Part shown: piece by piece, positions 1-7,640 of the stretch
Numbering within the stretch: the first letter of the stretch is position 1
Layout of the letters: every line of letters begins with the position of its first letter
Assembly (NCBI GenBank): GCA_028565635.1
Contig: JAOXYB010029523.1
Location: forward strand, 1-15,005
DNA from: Phoronis ovalis
Taxonomy: Eukaryota; Phoronida; Phoronidae
Reading direction: 5' to 3'
Length of the DNA stretch: 15,005 nucleotides
Made by a program: the position numbers and the translations under genes
The notes under the pieces: generated by a model
Seen by the model: the letters and a program-made list of their open reading frames with translations, nothing else
Told to the model about the DNA's origin: nothing
Database searches by the model: none

Positions 1-144
1 AAGAAGTATACAATCCAAATCCAAAATTTTCAACTGGGCTGCACACCCCCACCAAAAAATACCTCGAGTACCCCCCCCCCTTACTTTGAGGCCCTGCATT
101 ATAGTCATCATTATTGATTTAAATATATTATAATGTTGTTATAG

Positions 145-269
145 ACTCGGGGTCAGAACAAGCTGAAGGCTTCACTGATGATAACAAAGCCTGGCTTAAA
201 CCAGTACAGAAAAAGCAGCTCCCTCTGGAGGCTTCAGATGAAAATGAATCTGAGAGTGATGAAGATATG
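145..269 (+). CDS. NOP2: NOP2 window exon 1 (acidic region)
   Basis: An AG acceptor at 143-144 and a GTAAG donor at 270 bound it. It starts with two bases of a split codon and ends in phase 0. It reads a hydrophilic stretch ending ESESDEDM. This low-complexity acidic sequence is typical of NOP2 N-termini but is not diagnostic alone. It is tied to the gene by phase and by the similar next exon. Confidence 0.8.
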
Positions 270-3200
270 GTAAGAACTACTAATTGAAATGTTTCTCTTA
301 ACAGGTTATTTAGAATGGAATTTTATTTATACTTTACTGTATTCATTGTACATCTAAAAATAATTCTTAATAGGTCCGTGAATAGCATTCAACTTTGAGG
401 CTTTTAAGTAAGGCTAACAGCTGTAGTGTAGCTCGATGTAATGGAAATACGAAGGATTACTGGAAGTAGCTACCGTGAATTCTATATGAAGTGTGACGCT
501 AGTTTTTCGTGTAACTCATCTCAGTTTTCTTTTATAGCCAGACGAGTTTAATGACAGTGACAACCAAGATGATGGTGAAGAAATGCCAGATGACTTTGCT
601 GAAAGCGATGAAGAAAATGACTCGGAAGACAGTGACGATAATGAAGATGATGATGATGATAATGAGGAAGAAGTAAGATTTGGGACCCATGACTCCTCTT
701 TGCACCAGCTACGTCAATCAATTTTTAATTATCCCCCCCCCTGGCTGTATGCAGAGCAGTGAGGAGATAGCATATGCACAGTCCAATGGTTAACCTTTTT
801 GGTATAACACCTTCAGTTTTTGTGAGATCAACTTTATATTAGGCATAGTGTAAATATGTGTAAAAATACAGGTCAAGTTCAGTTTTGGTGCAAATCGCTG
901 CCAATATGGCTAACTGGCGTCCTGAGTTAAGTTATTTGATATGTAAAAATTGCGGTAGATAGTTTAAAGTCAAAGGCAAATATAGTCAAAATACATGTCA
1001 GTTTTGATTTTGTCTTGGATGACTTCCAATATGGCCAACTGGCATCCATGTATTATTTTGATAAGCTGTGAATGCCATATGTTGAAAATTGTGATAGATG
1101 GAGATACTATTGAATGACAAAGGATAAATATAGATCAGAATATAATTTAAGTTTGATTTTGACCTAGATCACTTTCACTGGTGACCATGTTTATTCTAAA
1201 CGTTCAGACTATCTTGATTTTGAATCAGAGTGCAGGTCTGCTGGACAAGCAGTGGCTAACAAAACAACAAAAATGCAAATTTAAGTTCAATTGTATAATC
1301 TAGCACTAATTGGAATGAAAATGAAACTGTTTGTATAGTAAATGCAATTCATATATTTTGTAGATTTTGCCAGAGTAGTCGGATTGAGGATGATACTCAT
1401 TTTCTTTTTGGTTGTTAGTTATATGAAAGCATTAGAACAAGAGTGGTTAAAATGTATCTATCCTGTGTGTAAAGATTTCGATACTTTACATACTGAGGAG
1501 AAGCTGTGCATAATTGTGTCAGAAAATCAAGTAAAAAAAAACGCAATCTTTGTTCAAAAAGCGTTTCTGTATAGACAGTCATTGTATTCTAAATGAACGC
1601 ATGCTGATTTGTTTATGTAAAGTTGTATATAGTTTTGTGACTCATAAGCCTTTATAGGCTGGGTACACTTTTGTATGTGTCATGTAAATAAATAAATATT
1701 CATTCATTATAATATCTGATATTTTTCTTGTAGTTATTGCCTGTTGAAAAAGCTGCCAAGAAATTAAAAAAGAAACAACAACGGGACAGGTATGTCTGTA
1801 AACAACATAACATAAATCTGTTTTCATTGTCTGTTAATACGACGGCTCAAACAGAATTTTATGGTGAACATAAACTCTAATTATAAATTTTAAGGACAGC
1901 ATCGAAATAGAATTGGTGTAATGTTTAACTTCAAGGGATTTTTTTTTTATTTTCACCTTTTATTTTAAGTTGATGAACAAAGAAAATCTTGATTTGTCTG
2001 AAGATATGTCTAGTTGATAAGTTGGCTTTCTAAATCTAGTTGCAGCTGTTAGTTCTTTTTTTACCTTTCAGCAAACTAGCAGAAGAAGAACTACAGACTA
2101 ACATTGCCCAGAGTGAGACGTACACTCTGCCTAGTGGACAAGAGATTGAGAAAGATTCTATGCAGGCCACTGACTTACAGGTCATCCAACAGAGAATAAA
2201 GGATGTTGTTCAGGTTCTAGGAGATTTCAGTAACAGAAGACAGCAGGGAAGGTATACAAACAAAGCCTTCATACTTGTTAATATTTCTAGTAAATGCCTG
2301 TGTGTAAGGAAACTTGCTATCCGTTATTAAGCATTCCATTTGTGGAATGTCTGTCCCATAAAAATTATACAAACTTGGTCTTGTTGTCTAAGAGTTATCA
2401 TCTTTTTTGAAAGCCCTTCCGATATAAACAATTCACAAAAGTTCAGTGCAAATATGTTTTGCTGTGCATACTGTGTTTCTATTGCTGAAACCACAAATCT
2501 CTTGGAGCGTTGTTTTAGAATCACTTAAAAAAAGCAATTTCCTATGTGTATATAATTTTCACTGCATGTTTTAATATCAAATTATTTCATGCATGTTGGC
2601 CATTTTTGAAGTAACCAGTATATGATGCTGTTTATAATCAAACATGTGTGTTGCATTCTATTACAGGTCAAGGCAAGACTATGTGTCCATACTTCGCAAG
2701 GACCTGTGCACATATTATAGCTACAATGATTTTTTGATGGAAAAACTAATGGATCTTTTTCCCATGGAGGTGAGAATTGTGTCTTAAAGCTTTTACTGCA
2801 GATTACCTGTTTATGAAGACAACATTATATTTGAATCCTGCTATGCAGAAGAGTAAAAAGTAAAAAAAAATAAGTGTATAATCAGCTGGGTGTCTTCTTT
2901 ATTAGAATTACTTTTAAATCTCTAAAATTGCTGACTGCCCAATAGAAGTTTCGAGCTACATATTGCGGTAGCTTGTGACATTTTGATGATACACTTATTT
3001 TGATAGCTGATTCATTATTTTGTTAAACCTTTGTGTATGATATTTATAATAAATGCAAATATTAAATGTGTCATTTCAAGTTTTTGTGGACTTTTTTCAT
3101 AACGATTTAAGAATACTTTGTGAATATCGTGCAAAGTGCAAAACAGGTATTTTTGTTTTAGATCATTGAATTTCTTGAAGCCAATGAAGTTGATCGCCCT

Positions 3201-6200
3201 GTTACAATACGTACAAATACTCTAAAAACACGTCGGCGAGACTTAGCTCAAACACTGATCAATAGAGGAATGAATTTAGATCCTATCGGGAAATGGTCGA
3301 AAGTTGGTCTTGTTGTCTATGATTCGCAAGTGCCTATTGGTAAGTTGTACATGACTGAAGGTTGTGTAGACGAAAAGGTCAACAGAGAATGAATAATGTA
3401 TATAGGTGGCTGTCTGTAGTACGGTGAGGCCACCCTTAAAAAATTGTTGGTTTGTGGGTCGGTAGGTAGGAGAATTTTTTTTTTCAGTTTAGAAAAACAA
3501 ATGTGAAATTCCAGGAGAAATGTATCTAGATTTTGATCGAGAAAGATCTTAAAAGCACAAAAAAAAGATTTGCTAAGCAATAATTAAAAGGGAAAAAAAT
3601 GTTTTGGGTCGGCACTTTTTTCATGGGTCGGTCGGCAACCACAAACCAACAATTGTTTATATGTTGGCCTAACCTTGACAGATGTATGCTGGTGGCTGTC
3701 TGTAGTATAGTAACCTTGTTTGTTGCTACCAAGTGTGGTCTCAAGTAGTTTAGTTTGTTTAGTAAATGTGTGTAGTTGTATCTTACCAGCATAGAAATAA
3801 GTACATGTGTCTCTTGTTACCAGTGTTTCAATGACAGTGTAATCCTGGATTGCAAAGCCACTGGCTTGACAATCAGATAATGAGATACTTGATCAAAACG
3901 TGTAAAACATAAGCATTGTAGGTTATATGTACTTCATTATGTTTAATTTTATTTTCTAAAGGTGCAACCCCTGAATATCTAGCTGGACATTATATGTTGC
4001 AAGGAGGTTCCAGTTTCCTGCCTGTTATGGCCCTGGCTCCACAAGAGAGTGAGAAAGTTCTTGATATGGCCTCTGCCCCTGGGGGCAAGACAACATATAT
4101 TGGTAAGCAGATATACTTAAATACTGGATTATTTCCCTCATCAATTTTATAAAGCAAACAATAATTCAATGTGTCATTCTAAGGAGTACTGTTGACGATT
4201 TCTGAGGCACTTGAACCAAGATGTTGCAAACAATTTTTTTGTTTCATTGTTTTAGTAATGATGTTGCAAATCAATTAATTGTGGTATCTTCTCAAATTTT
4301 AATAACAATAACTTGTCATCATGTATAGCATTTAAAAGGATTCTTGCATTCTTTTGATTACTGTGGGTCTTTTGCAGCTGCTCTGATGAAGAACACTGGC
4401 ATTTTGTTCGCTAATGATGCTAATAAAGACAGGGCCAAAGCCATTGTTGGAAACATTCACAGACTCGGTGTCACCAATTCAGTCATATCACATTATGATG
4501 GTAGACAGTTTCCAAAGGTAGACTATCTGTTTTTTCCAGATCTAAGCATGTTGTCTTTGCACCAGTTTTGCTACTATTTTATAACAGTGCATGGCTTTTT
4601 GTTTCTTTTATAATGTTATTAATATTCCTGAAGCTCCAACTACCGAGTATGCACAGTTGATTAATCTAATCAATGGAGACACTCACAACAAGACAATTTT
4701 GATTTTAACTGTTGCAGAACTGTGCATATTTATATTACGTTCAATTGTCTGTAGGCAGTCATATGATTGTAAGAAGTAAGGCATAATTGCTGGACTCTCT
4801 CACTATCATCCTTAGGGTTTATACAGCTGAAACAATTTATCTTACCTACGTTCAGGATTGTCTTTGTCATGATTCATATTAGTATGTTGCTTTTTAGGTG
4901 ATGACTGGTTTTGACAGAGTTTTATTAGACGCTCCCTGCAGTGGCACTGGGGTTATATCCAAAGATCCTGCTGTAAAAGTCAACAAGGTAGAGACGGCTA
5001 TAATATCTGTTTTCCTAGGTTGAATTTTATTTTATAGTAGTAACTATTTTCTGTTTCATCAAAAATTGAAACTTAACTTGAACACTTAGCATAGTTTTAA
5101 ACTGTGTAAAATTCAATTTTTGATTTAATATCGCAACTGCATTTTTGTATATCTTTGATAAACTAAATTATTAGCCCTTTCGTAATTGCCCTTCTGGATA
5201 ACATTTTTAAAACGTACCTTGAAATAAAAAATGTTGTGTAAAGAAAATTATATTTGCATACTACCAGATGACAAAGATACCGTTATGTGCAGTATGAAAG
5301 TTCAATGTATATAAAATTCTATGTGTACTCTTTTGTTTGTAGGATGCAAAAGACATCCAACGATGCTCCCATCTACAAAAAGAGTTGATACTTGCTGCTA
5401 TAGACTGCTGTGATGCCAAGTCAAAAACTGGTGGATATATAGTCTACTCCACATGTTCTGTATTAGTGGAAGAAAACGAATGGGTAATCGACTTTGCTTT
5501 GAAAAAACGAAATGTCAAGTTAGTCCCTACAGGACTAGATTTTGGTCGAGAGGGATTCACAGCGTAAGTTTTTGGTTTTATAAATTTTATTTGAAATAAG
5601 GAATCAAAATGAAAACTATCAAAATTAATTTTTGTTCACATTTCATAAGTTAAGACTGGGTAAAAGCTGTTACACAATAACTTTCCATGTATTATTCTGC
5701 AGGTAGTATCGCACTGCACTAGTAAATACGCTTAGTAAATACGCTACTGGCTGAAGATTAACAACCAAAGAATTGCTCAAAATATGTGCAGTAGAACAAT
5801 TAAGTTTAATGTTAAAATTAAGATTCTTGTTATAAAAACTTGTTATAGTCTATGATTCATCCCCCCTATTGTGTTTTAACAATATCTCAATGTATTTTGC
5901 TAGGTTTAAGCAACACCGTTTTCATCAAAGTCTTAAACACACAAGACGCTTCTACCCGCATACACAGAATTTAGATGGATTCTTTGTTGCAAAACTGAAG
6001 AAATTCTCCAATAAAATTCCTGGAAAAGGTATAACAATCTCTCACTCTGTGGTGCCATGTAGTTATTTATGATGGTCACATGTTGGTAAATGAGTATTAC
6101 AGTCAAAATCCTGTGATTAGCACACTGTCACGACGTTGTGTCTAATTCTATTTGGTTTGGATTAGGAGAAGTATTAAGAAATTACAATGAATATGTTTTA

Positions 6201-6490
6201 CAAACAACCCCCTTTATATTTGAATGTACTACAATTTTGAAATTTAGAACAATGAAATTTATATGTAGATGGTTTATGATGAAATCCTTTATATATTTAA
6301 AACGTCTGTAACTCTCTTATAAATCAGAACATTGCTTGGTCTTCTTGATATTGTTCATCTTGATATTTGTCTCCTAGTTTCCTCCACGATTGTTGTTTAA
6401 AAGTCTTAATTCTTCTAAATGATTTTCTTTGCTTTTGTAGCGACTAGTAACGATTTGCTATCAAACAGTTCTACTGAGGTTGCTTCATGA
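145..6490 (+). CDS. NOP2: NOP2/NSUN1 rRNA (cytosine-C5) methyltransferase, 3' part of a split gene (12 exons)
   Basis: Joined exons 145-269, 538-672, 1734-1789, 2072-2251, 2667-2769, 3162-3339, 3962-4102, 4378-4517, 4898-4987, 5343-5563, 5904-6028 and 6441-6490 read 513 codons plus TGA with every phase consistent. Seen, by residue of this partial protein: acidic D/E/S-rich stretch (1-86), Lys-rich linker (about 90-104), helical region before the core (about 105-258), AdoMet motif [10 protein letters not shown] (293-301), acidic AdoMet-contact region NDAN (318-321), motif [10 protein letters not shown] with Cys366, motif VI STCS with Cys420, and the family C-terminal signature [16 protein letters not shown] in exon 11. 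Known for the RsmB/NOL1/NOP2 family: the motif VI Cys attacks C6 of cytosine and the motif IV Cys helps release the product. NOP2 acts in the nucleolus on large-subunit rRNA during 60S assembly. The N-terminus lies before the window. No frameshift or stop was seen, so the gene looks functional. The 3' end is the uncertain part. Confidence 0.93.
538..672 (+). CDS. NOP2: NOP2 window exon 2 (Asp/Glu-rich)
   Basis: Phase 0 at both ends, 45 codons, acceptor TTTATAG and donor GTAAG. Nearly half of the residues are Asp or Glu, ending in a run of GAT codons and EEE. This is the acidic nucleolar-protein segment found before the methyltransferase core in NOP2. Confidence 0.85.
871..1190. repeat. Degenerate tandem repeat, unit ~130-150 bp, ~2.3 copies
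   Basis: The first two units share blocks in the same order. CCAATATGG(C)(T/C)AACTGGC occurs at about 902 and 1031. AAAATTG(C/T)G(G/A)TAGAT occurs at about 946 and 1085. A (A/G)ACAAAGG-like block followed by AAATATAG also recurs. A third, partial unit starts near 1143 with TTTGATTTTGACC and ends near ACTGGTGACCATG. The copies are diverged, with indels. The family was not identified. Confidence 0.65.
1330..1708 (+). mobile_element. LINE (non-LTR retrotransposon) 3'-end remnant with stem-loop and A-rich tail
   Basis: One frame reads [19 protein letters not shown] (1359-1415), then TAG (1416-1418), then [14 protein letters not shown]. This is the CxxC...EDxxHFLF.C block that typically ends the ORF2 reverse transcriptase of CR1/L2/jockey-type LINEs. 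The conserved register then moves to another frame that runs from about 1455 to a stop at 1594-1596 and looks like the usual short helical ORF2 C-terminus. The 3'UTR follows, with a small stem-loop AGCC-TTTATA-GGCT (1647-1660) and a tail of AAATA/ATTC repeats (1686-1707). The orientation is the same as NOP2. One stop and one frameshift mark it as a dead 5'-truncated copy. The clade assignment is inference. Confidence 0.65.
1734..1789 (+). CDS. NOP2: NOP2 window exon 3 (Lys-rich linker)
   Basis: Acceptor TTCTTGTAG, donor GTATGT. It reads [18 protein letters not shown] and ends after two bases of a Ser codon finished by the next exon. This short basic segment probably serves nuclear or nucleolar targeting (inference). 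Confidence 0.85.
2072..2251 (+). CDS. NOP2: NOP2 window exon 4
   Basis: Acceptor TACCTTTCAG, donor GTATAC. It carries the segment with LPSGQEIEK and [19 protein letters not shown], a conserved NOP2 helical region before the RNA-binding and methyltransferase core. It ends with two bases of an Arg codon. Confidence 0.93.
2252..2666. other. NOP2 intron 4
   Basis: AT-rich, GT...AG bounded. Short open frames on both strands overlap here without conserved features. I see no gene or repeat in it. Confidence 0.8.
2667..2769 (+). CDS. NOP2: NOP2 window exon 5
   Basis: Acceptor TATTACAG, donor GTGAG. It reads [20 protein letters not shown] then [11 protein letters not shown]. This is the conserved YY.YN...L...F segment that starts the NOP2 N-terminal RNA-binding fold. 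It ends in phase 0. Confidence 0.95.
2770..3161. other. NOP2 intron 5
   Basis: AT-rich intron bounded by GTGAG and TTTTAG. I see no repeat, RNA gene or coding feature in it. Confidence 0.8.
3162..3339 (+). CDS. NOP2: NOP2 window exon 6
   Basis: Acceptor TGTTTTAG, donor GTAAG. It contains [19 protein letters not shown] and then [18 protein letters not shown]. RPxTIRxNTLK is the conserved motif of NOL1/NOP2 proteins ahead of the catalytic domain. It ends with one base of a Gly codon. Confidence 0.97.
3405..3707. repeat. 17 bp direct repeat on both sides of the intron 6 inverted-repeat element
   Basis: GGTGGCTGTCTGTAGTA is present at 3405-3421 and again, identical, at 3691-3707. The copies flank the inverted-repeat element but are not immediately adjacent to it (6 bp on the left, 21 bp on the right). 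They may be an older local duplication into which the element inserted rather than its target-site duplication. Confidence 0.7.
3428..3669. mobile_element. MITE-like element with ~30 bp terminal inverted repeats
   Basis: The left arm (3428-3457) begins GGCC and contains AATTGTTGGTTTGTGG. The right arm (3639-3669) contains its exact complement CCACAAACCAACAATT and ends GGCC. The outer bases between these blocks match partly. The interior is AT-rich, non-coding, and carries several GGGTCGG/GGTCGG motifs close to the arms. The length of ~242 bp, the lack of an ORF and the intronic position fit a non-autonomous DNA transposon. The superfamily was not assigned because no clear target-site duplication is visible next to the arms. 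Confidence 0.65.
3962..4102 (+). CDS. NOP2: NOP2 window exon 7 (AdoMet motif I)
   Basis: Acceptor TTCTAAAG, donor GTAAG. It reads [20 protein letters not shown] and then [15 protein letters not shown]. The [14 protein letters not shown] loop is the AdoMet-binding motif I of m5C RNA methyltransferases. It ends with one base of an Ala codon. Confidence 0.98.
4378..4517 (+). CDS. NOP2: NOP2 window exon 8
   Basis: Acceptor CTTTTGCAG, donor GTAGAC. It reads [18 protein letters not shown] and then [18 protein letters not shown], the second and third beta-alpha units of the Rossmann fold. The NDAN acid is expected to contact the AdoMet ribose. It ends in phase 0. Confidence 0.97.
4518..4897. other. 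NOP2 intron 8
   Basis: AT-rich. It contains a tiny inverted repeat TTGATTA-atc-TAATCAA near 4658-4674 and short open frames without recognisable content. No gene is supported. Confidence 0.8.
4898..4987 (+). CDS. NOP2: NOP2 window exon 9 (motif [10 protein letters not shown])
   Basis: Acceptor CTTTTTAG, donor GTAGAG, 30 codons, phase 0 at both ends. It reads [20 protein letters not shown]. The Cys of the PC dipeptide is the motif IV cysteine that helps resolve the enzyme-RNA adduct in this family. Confidence 0.98.
4988..5342. other. NOP2 intron 9
   Basis: AT-rich intron without a recognisable repeat or gene. Confidence 0.8.
5343..5563 (+). CDS. NOP2: NOP2 window exon 10 (motif VI, STCS nucleophile)
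   Basis: Acceptor TTTGTAG, donor GTAAGT. It reads [16 protein letters not shown], then [20 protein letters not shown]. The Cys in STCS is the predicted nucleophile of the m5C reaction. It ends with two bases of an Ala codon. Confidence 0.98.
5564..5903. other. NOP2 intron 10
   Basis: AT-rich. TAGTAAATACGCT occurs twice in tandem near 5719-5745. No other feature was seen. Confidence 0.75.
5904..6028 (+). CDS. NOP2: NOP2 window exon 11 (C-terminal signature)
   Basis: Acceptor TTTTGCTAG, donor GTATAAC. It reads [20 protein letters not shown] and then [10 protein letters not shown]. The R.FYPH...DGFF block closes the methyltransferase domain of the family. If the donor at 6029 were not used, the frame would run on to a stop at 6070-6072, so a shorter isoform is possible. 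Confidence 0.97.
6029..6440. other. NOP2 last intron in this model, with an LTR-end-like sequence at 6126
   Basis: The intron is bounded by GTATAAC and a strong pyrimidine-rich acceptor CTTTTGTAG. It contains TGTCACGACGTTGT at 6126, which resembles the sequence beside the element's primer-binding site (TGTCACGATGTTGT at 11958). A weaker match follows in the next ~40 bases (TTGGATTA...). Otherwise it is AT-rich without features. Confidence 0.6.
6441..6490 (+). CDS. NOP2: Probable NOP2 terminal exon
   Basis: After a very good acceptor (TTTTCTTTGCTTTTGTAG) the two leading bases complete the Ala codon split at 6028. The frame then reads [15 protein letters not shown] before TGA at 6488-6490. The fit of phase and acceptor supports it. 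The peptide is short and low-complexity, so it cannot be recognised by family. The true C-terminus could be a longer, alternatively spliced tail elsewhere. Confidence 0.55.
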
Positions 6491-6924
6491 AGTTTCTACG
6501 CACCTTGACTATTAATTTATAAATTGCTAAGGATTTCACTTTCTCATCATATATAGATCTATGAGCGTTTAACGATGGCATCCATAAGAATTTCAATGTT
6601 CTGGTCCAAATACATTTGATAGGTTCACATATTATATTGCTTCTCTTGTGTTCAACGTACTAGCTGGATGTACCTTGTCTTTACTTTTCTCAGGCTATTT
6701 ATCCTGCTTTAATACTGTTATATAATAATGTACTGACATAATGAATATGCCGCATGGCTTTGAGGTATTGAATGACAATCATCCCAACATATTTACATAT
6801 CTATCGTTGAGCTCAAATTTGTTCACATATAACAATAACACCCTCCTAAAATGTGAACAAATTAGGACTATTTACAAGCAGAATGGTGCTTCAACCCCGA
6901 TGACTAAGTCAGTCCGTCATCACA
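6491..6924. other. NOP2 3' flank / candidate 3' LTR of the antisense element
   Basis: No gene is visible. Read on the - strand, the right edge begins TGTGATGACG after a purine tract. Further in are GGATAAATAGCC (about 6692-6703) and TATATAA (about 6718-6724), either of which could be an LTR TATA box. No copy of this stretch was found on the other side of the element, so LTR identity is unproven. An 82-codon open frame on + at 6741-6989 shows no conserved features. Confidence 0.35.
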
Positions 6925-6937
6925 TTCCCCTCGACTC
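6925..6937 (-). promoter_or_regulatory. Candidate polypurine tract and LTR start
   Basis: On the - strand this reads GAGTCGAGGGGAA followed directly by TGTGATGACG (+ right edge at 6924). A G-rich tract followed by TGT is the usual plus-strand primer and LTR start. TGTGATGACG is also a 7/10 inverted match to the other LTR end, TGTCACGATG at 11958. A second candidate is AGGAGGG followed by TGTTATTG (+ 6841-6848 and 6840 leftward). Confidence 0.45.
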
Positions 6938-6988
6938 CAACATGCTCCTTATGTATAAACCTAAATCAATATCCCAACTCCTACTATA

Positions 6989-7036
6989 GGATGCATACAC
7001 AAAATATATTAAGGATAGATACACAAAATATATTAA
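6989..7036. repeat. 24 bp tandem duplication, two copies
   Basis: Units at 6989-7012 and 7013-7036 differ by two bases (GGATGCATACAC... versus GGATAGATACAC...), each ending AAAATATATTAA. They lie in the 3'UTR of the retroelement. Confidence 0.9.
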
Positions 7037-7053
7037 AACCATCCTATCATTCT

Positions 7054-7059
7054 AATAAA
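7054..7059 (+). promoter_or_regulatory. Possible poly(A) signal for NOP2
   Basis: This is the first AATAAA I see on + after the NOP2 stop at 6490; a second follows at 7099-7104. Both lie in the antisense 3'UTR of the retroelement. No AATAAA or ATTAAA was seen closer to the stop, so NOP2 transcripts may end here or use a weaker signal upstream. Confidence 0.25.
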
Positions 7060-7118
7060 ATGTAAGTACAATTAATCAATCGACACAACATTCTACGTAA
7101 ATAAACTAACTAAACATG

Positions 7119-7640
7119 TCAACTGAGGAAATCTGCACCAACATTGTCCTCGCCTCTTATATACTCCACTCTGTATCTATATGGTTGTAATGCCAGAGCC
7201 CATCTCATGACTCTTTGGTTCGTAAACTTAGCCTTATTTAAGTAAGCTAATGCTTGATGGTCAGTTTGTAGTATAAATTCCCTGCCATACAGATAAGCCC
7301 TAAATCGATTAATAGCCCAGCATATAGCCATACATTCACGTTCTATTACTGAATATCTTTGTTCACGTGGTAACAATTTCTTACTAATATATGCCACGGG
7401 AAAAAGTGTATCATTATGATTCTGTAACAAAACTGCTCCTAGTCCTACGTCTGAGGCATCAGTATGCAAAACAAATGTTTTCGGATCGGGAATCTTTAAA
7501 ATTGGGCGGTCACAGAGTTCTTGTTTAAGATAATTAAATATCTGTGTATGTTTATCTGTCCATCAAATACGATCTGGTTCTCCTTTTGTTAGGTCTGTCA
7601 GATCTTGTGTCTGCTGTATAATTTCCACTGTCTTCAATAA
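7119..7640 (-). pseudogene. RT connection remnant plus intact-looking RNase H, C-terminal end of pol
   Basis: The RNase H frame can be read upstream to about 7640 (VEIIQQTQDLTDLTKGEPDR), broken by an in-frame TGA at 7563-7565, then WTDKHTQIFNYLKQEL, the usual RT-thumb/connection block. The RNase H domain follows: TDAS (first Asp), RYSVIERECMAI (Glu), QTDHQAL (Asp) and GEDNVGADFLS (last Asp). All four catalytic acids are present. TGA (7119-7121) comes directly after ADFLS, so RNase H ends the polyprotein. In common Ty3/gypsy elements integrase would follow here. The catalytic RT core (fingers, palm, YxDD box) is absent from the window. Confidence 0.88.

Larger units (their letters stand above)
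673..1733. other. NOP2 intron 2, repeat-bearing
   Basis: A 1.06 kb intron holding a C homopolymer near 732, a degenerate tandem repeat (871-1190) and the 3' end of a LINE (about 1330-1708). No conserved host exon was seen in it. Confidence 0.8.
6938..7118 (-). other. Element 3' untranslated region
   Basis: AT-rich sequence between the pol stop and the candidate polypurine tract. It includes a 24 bp tandem duplication (6989-7036). On the + strand it also offers AATAAA at 7054-7059 and 7099-7104, downstream of NOP2. Confidence 0.6.

Noticed and set aside
1642-1827. 61-codon - strand open frame over NOP2 exon 3
   Set aside because: It covers the LINE tail and exon 3 in antisense; no conserved content.
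4344-4613. 89-codon open frame on +
   Set aside because: It is NOP2 exon 8 (4378-4517) extended into intron on both sides; the donor at 4518 and conservation end at PK.
6741-6989. 82-codon + strand open frame beginning MNMPHGFEVLNDN
   Set aside because: No recognisable domain, no splice link to NOP2, and it crosses the candidate polypurine tract and LTR start.
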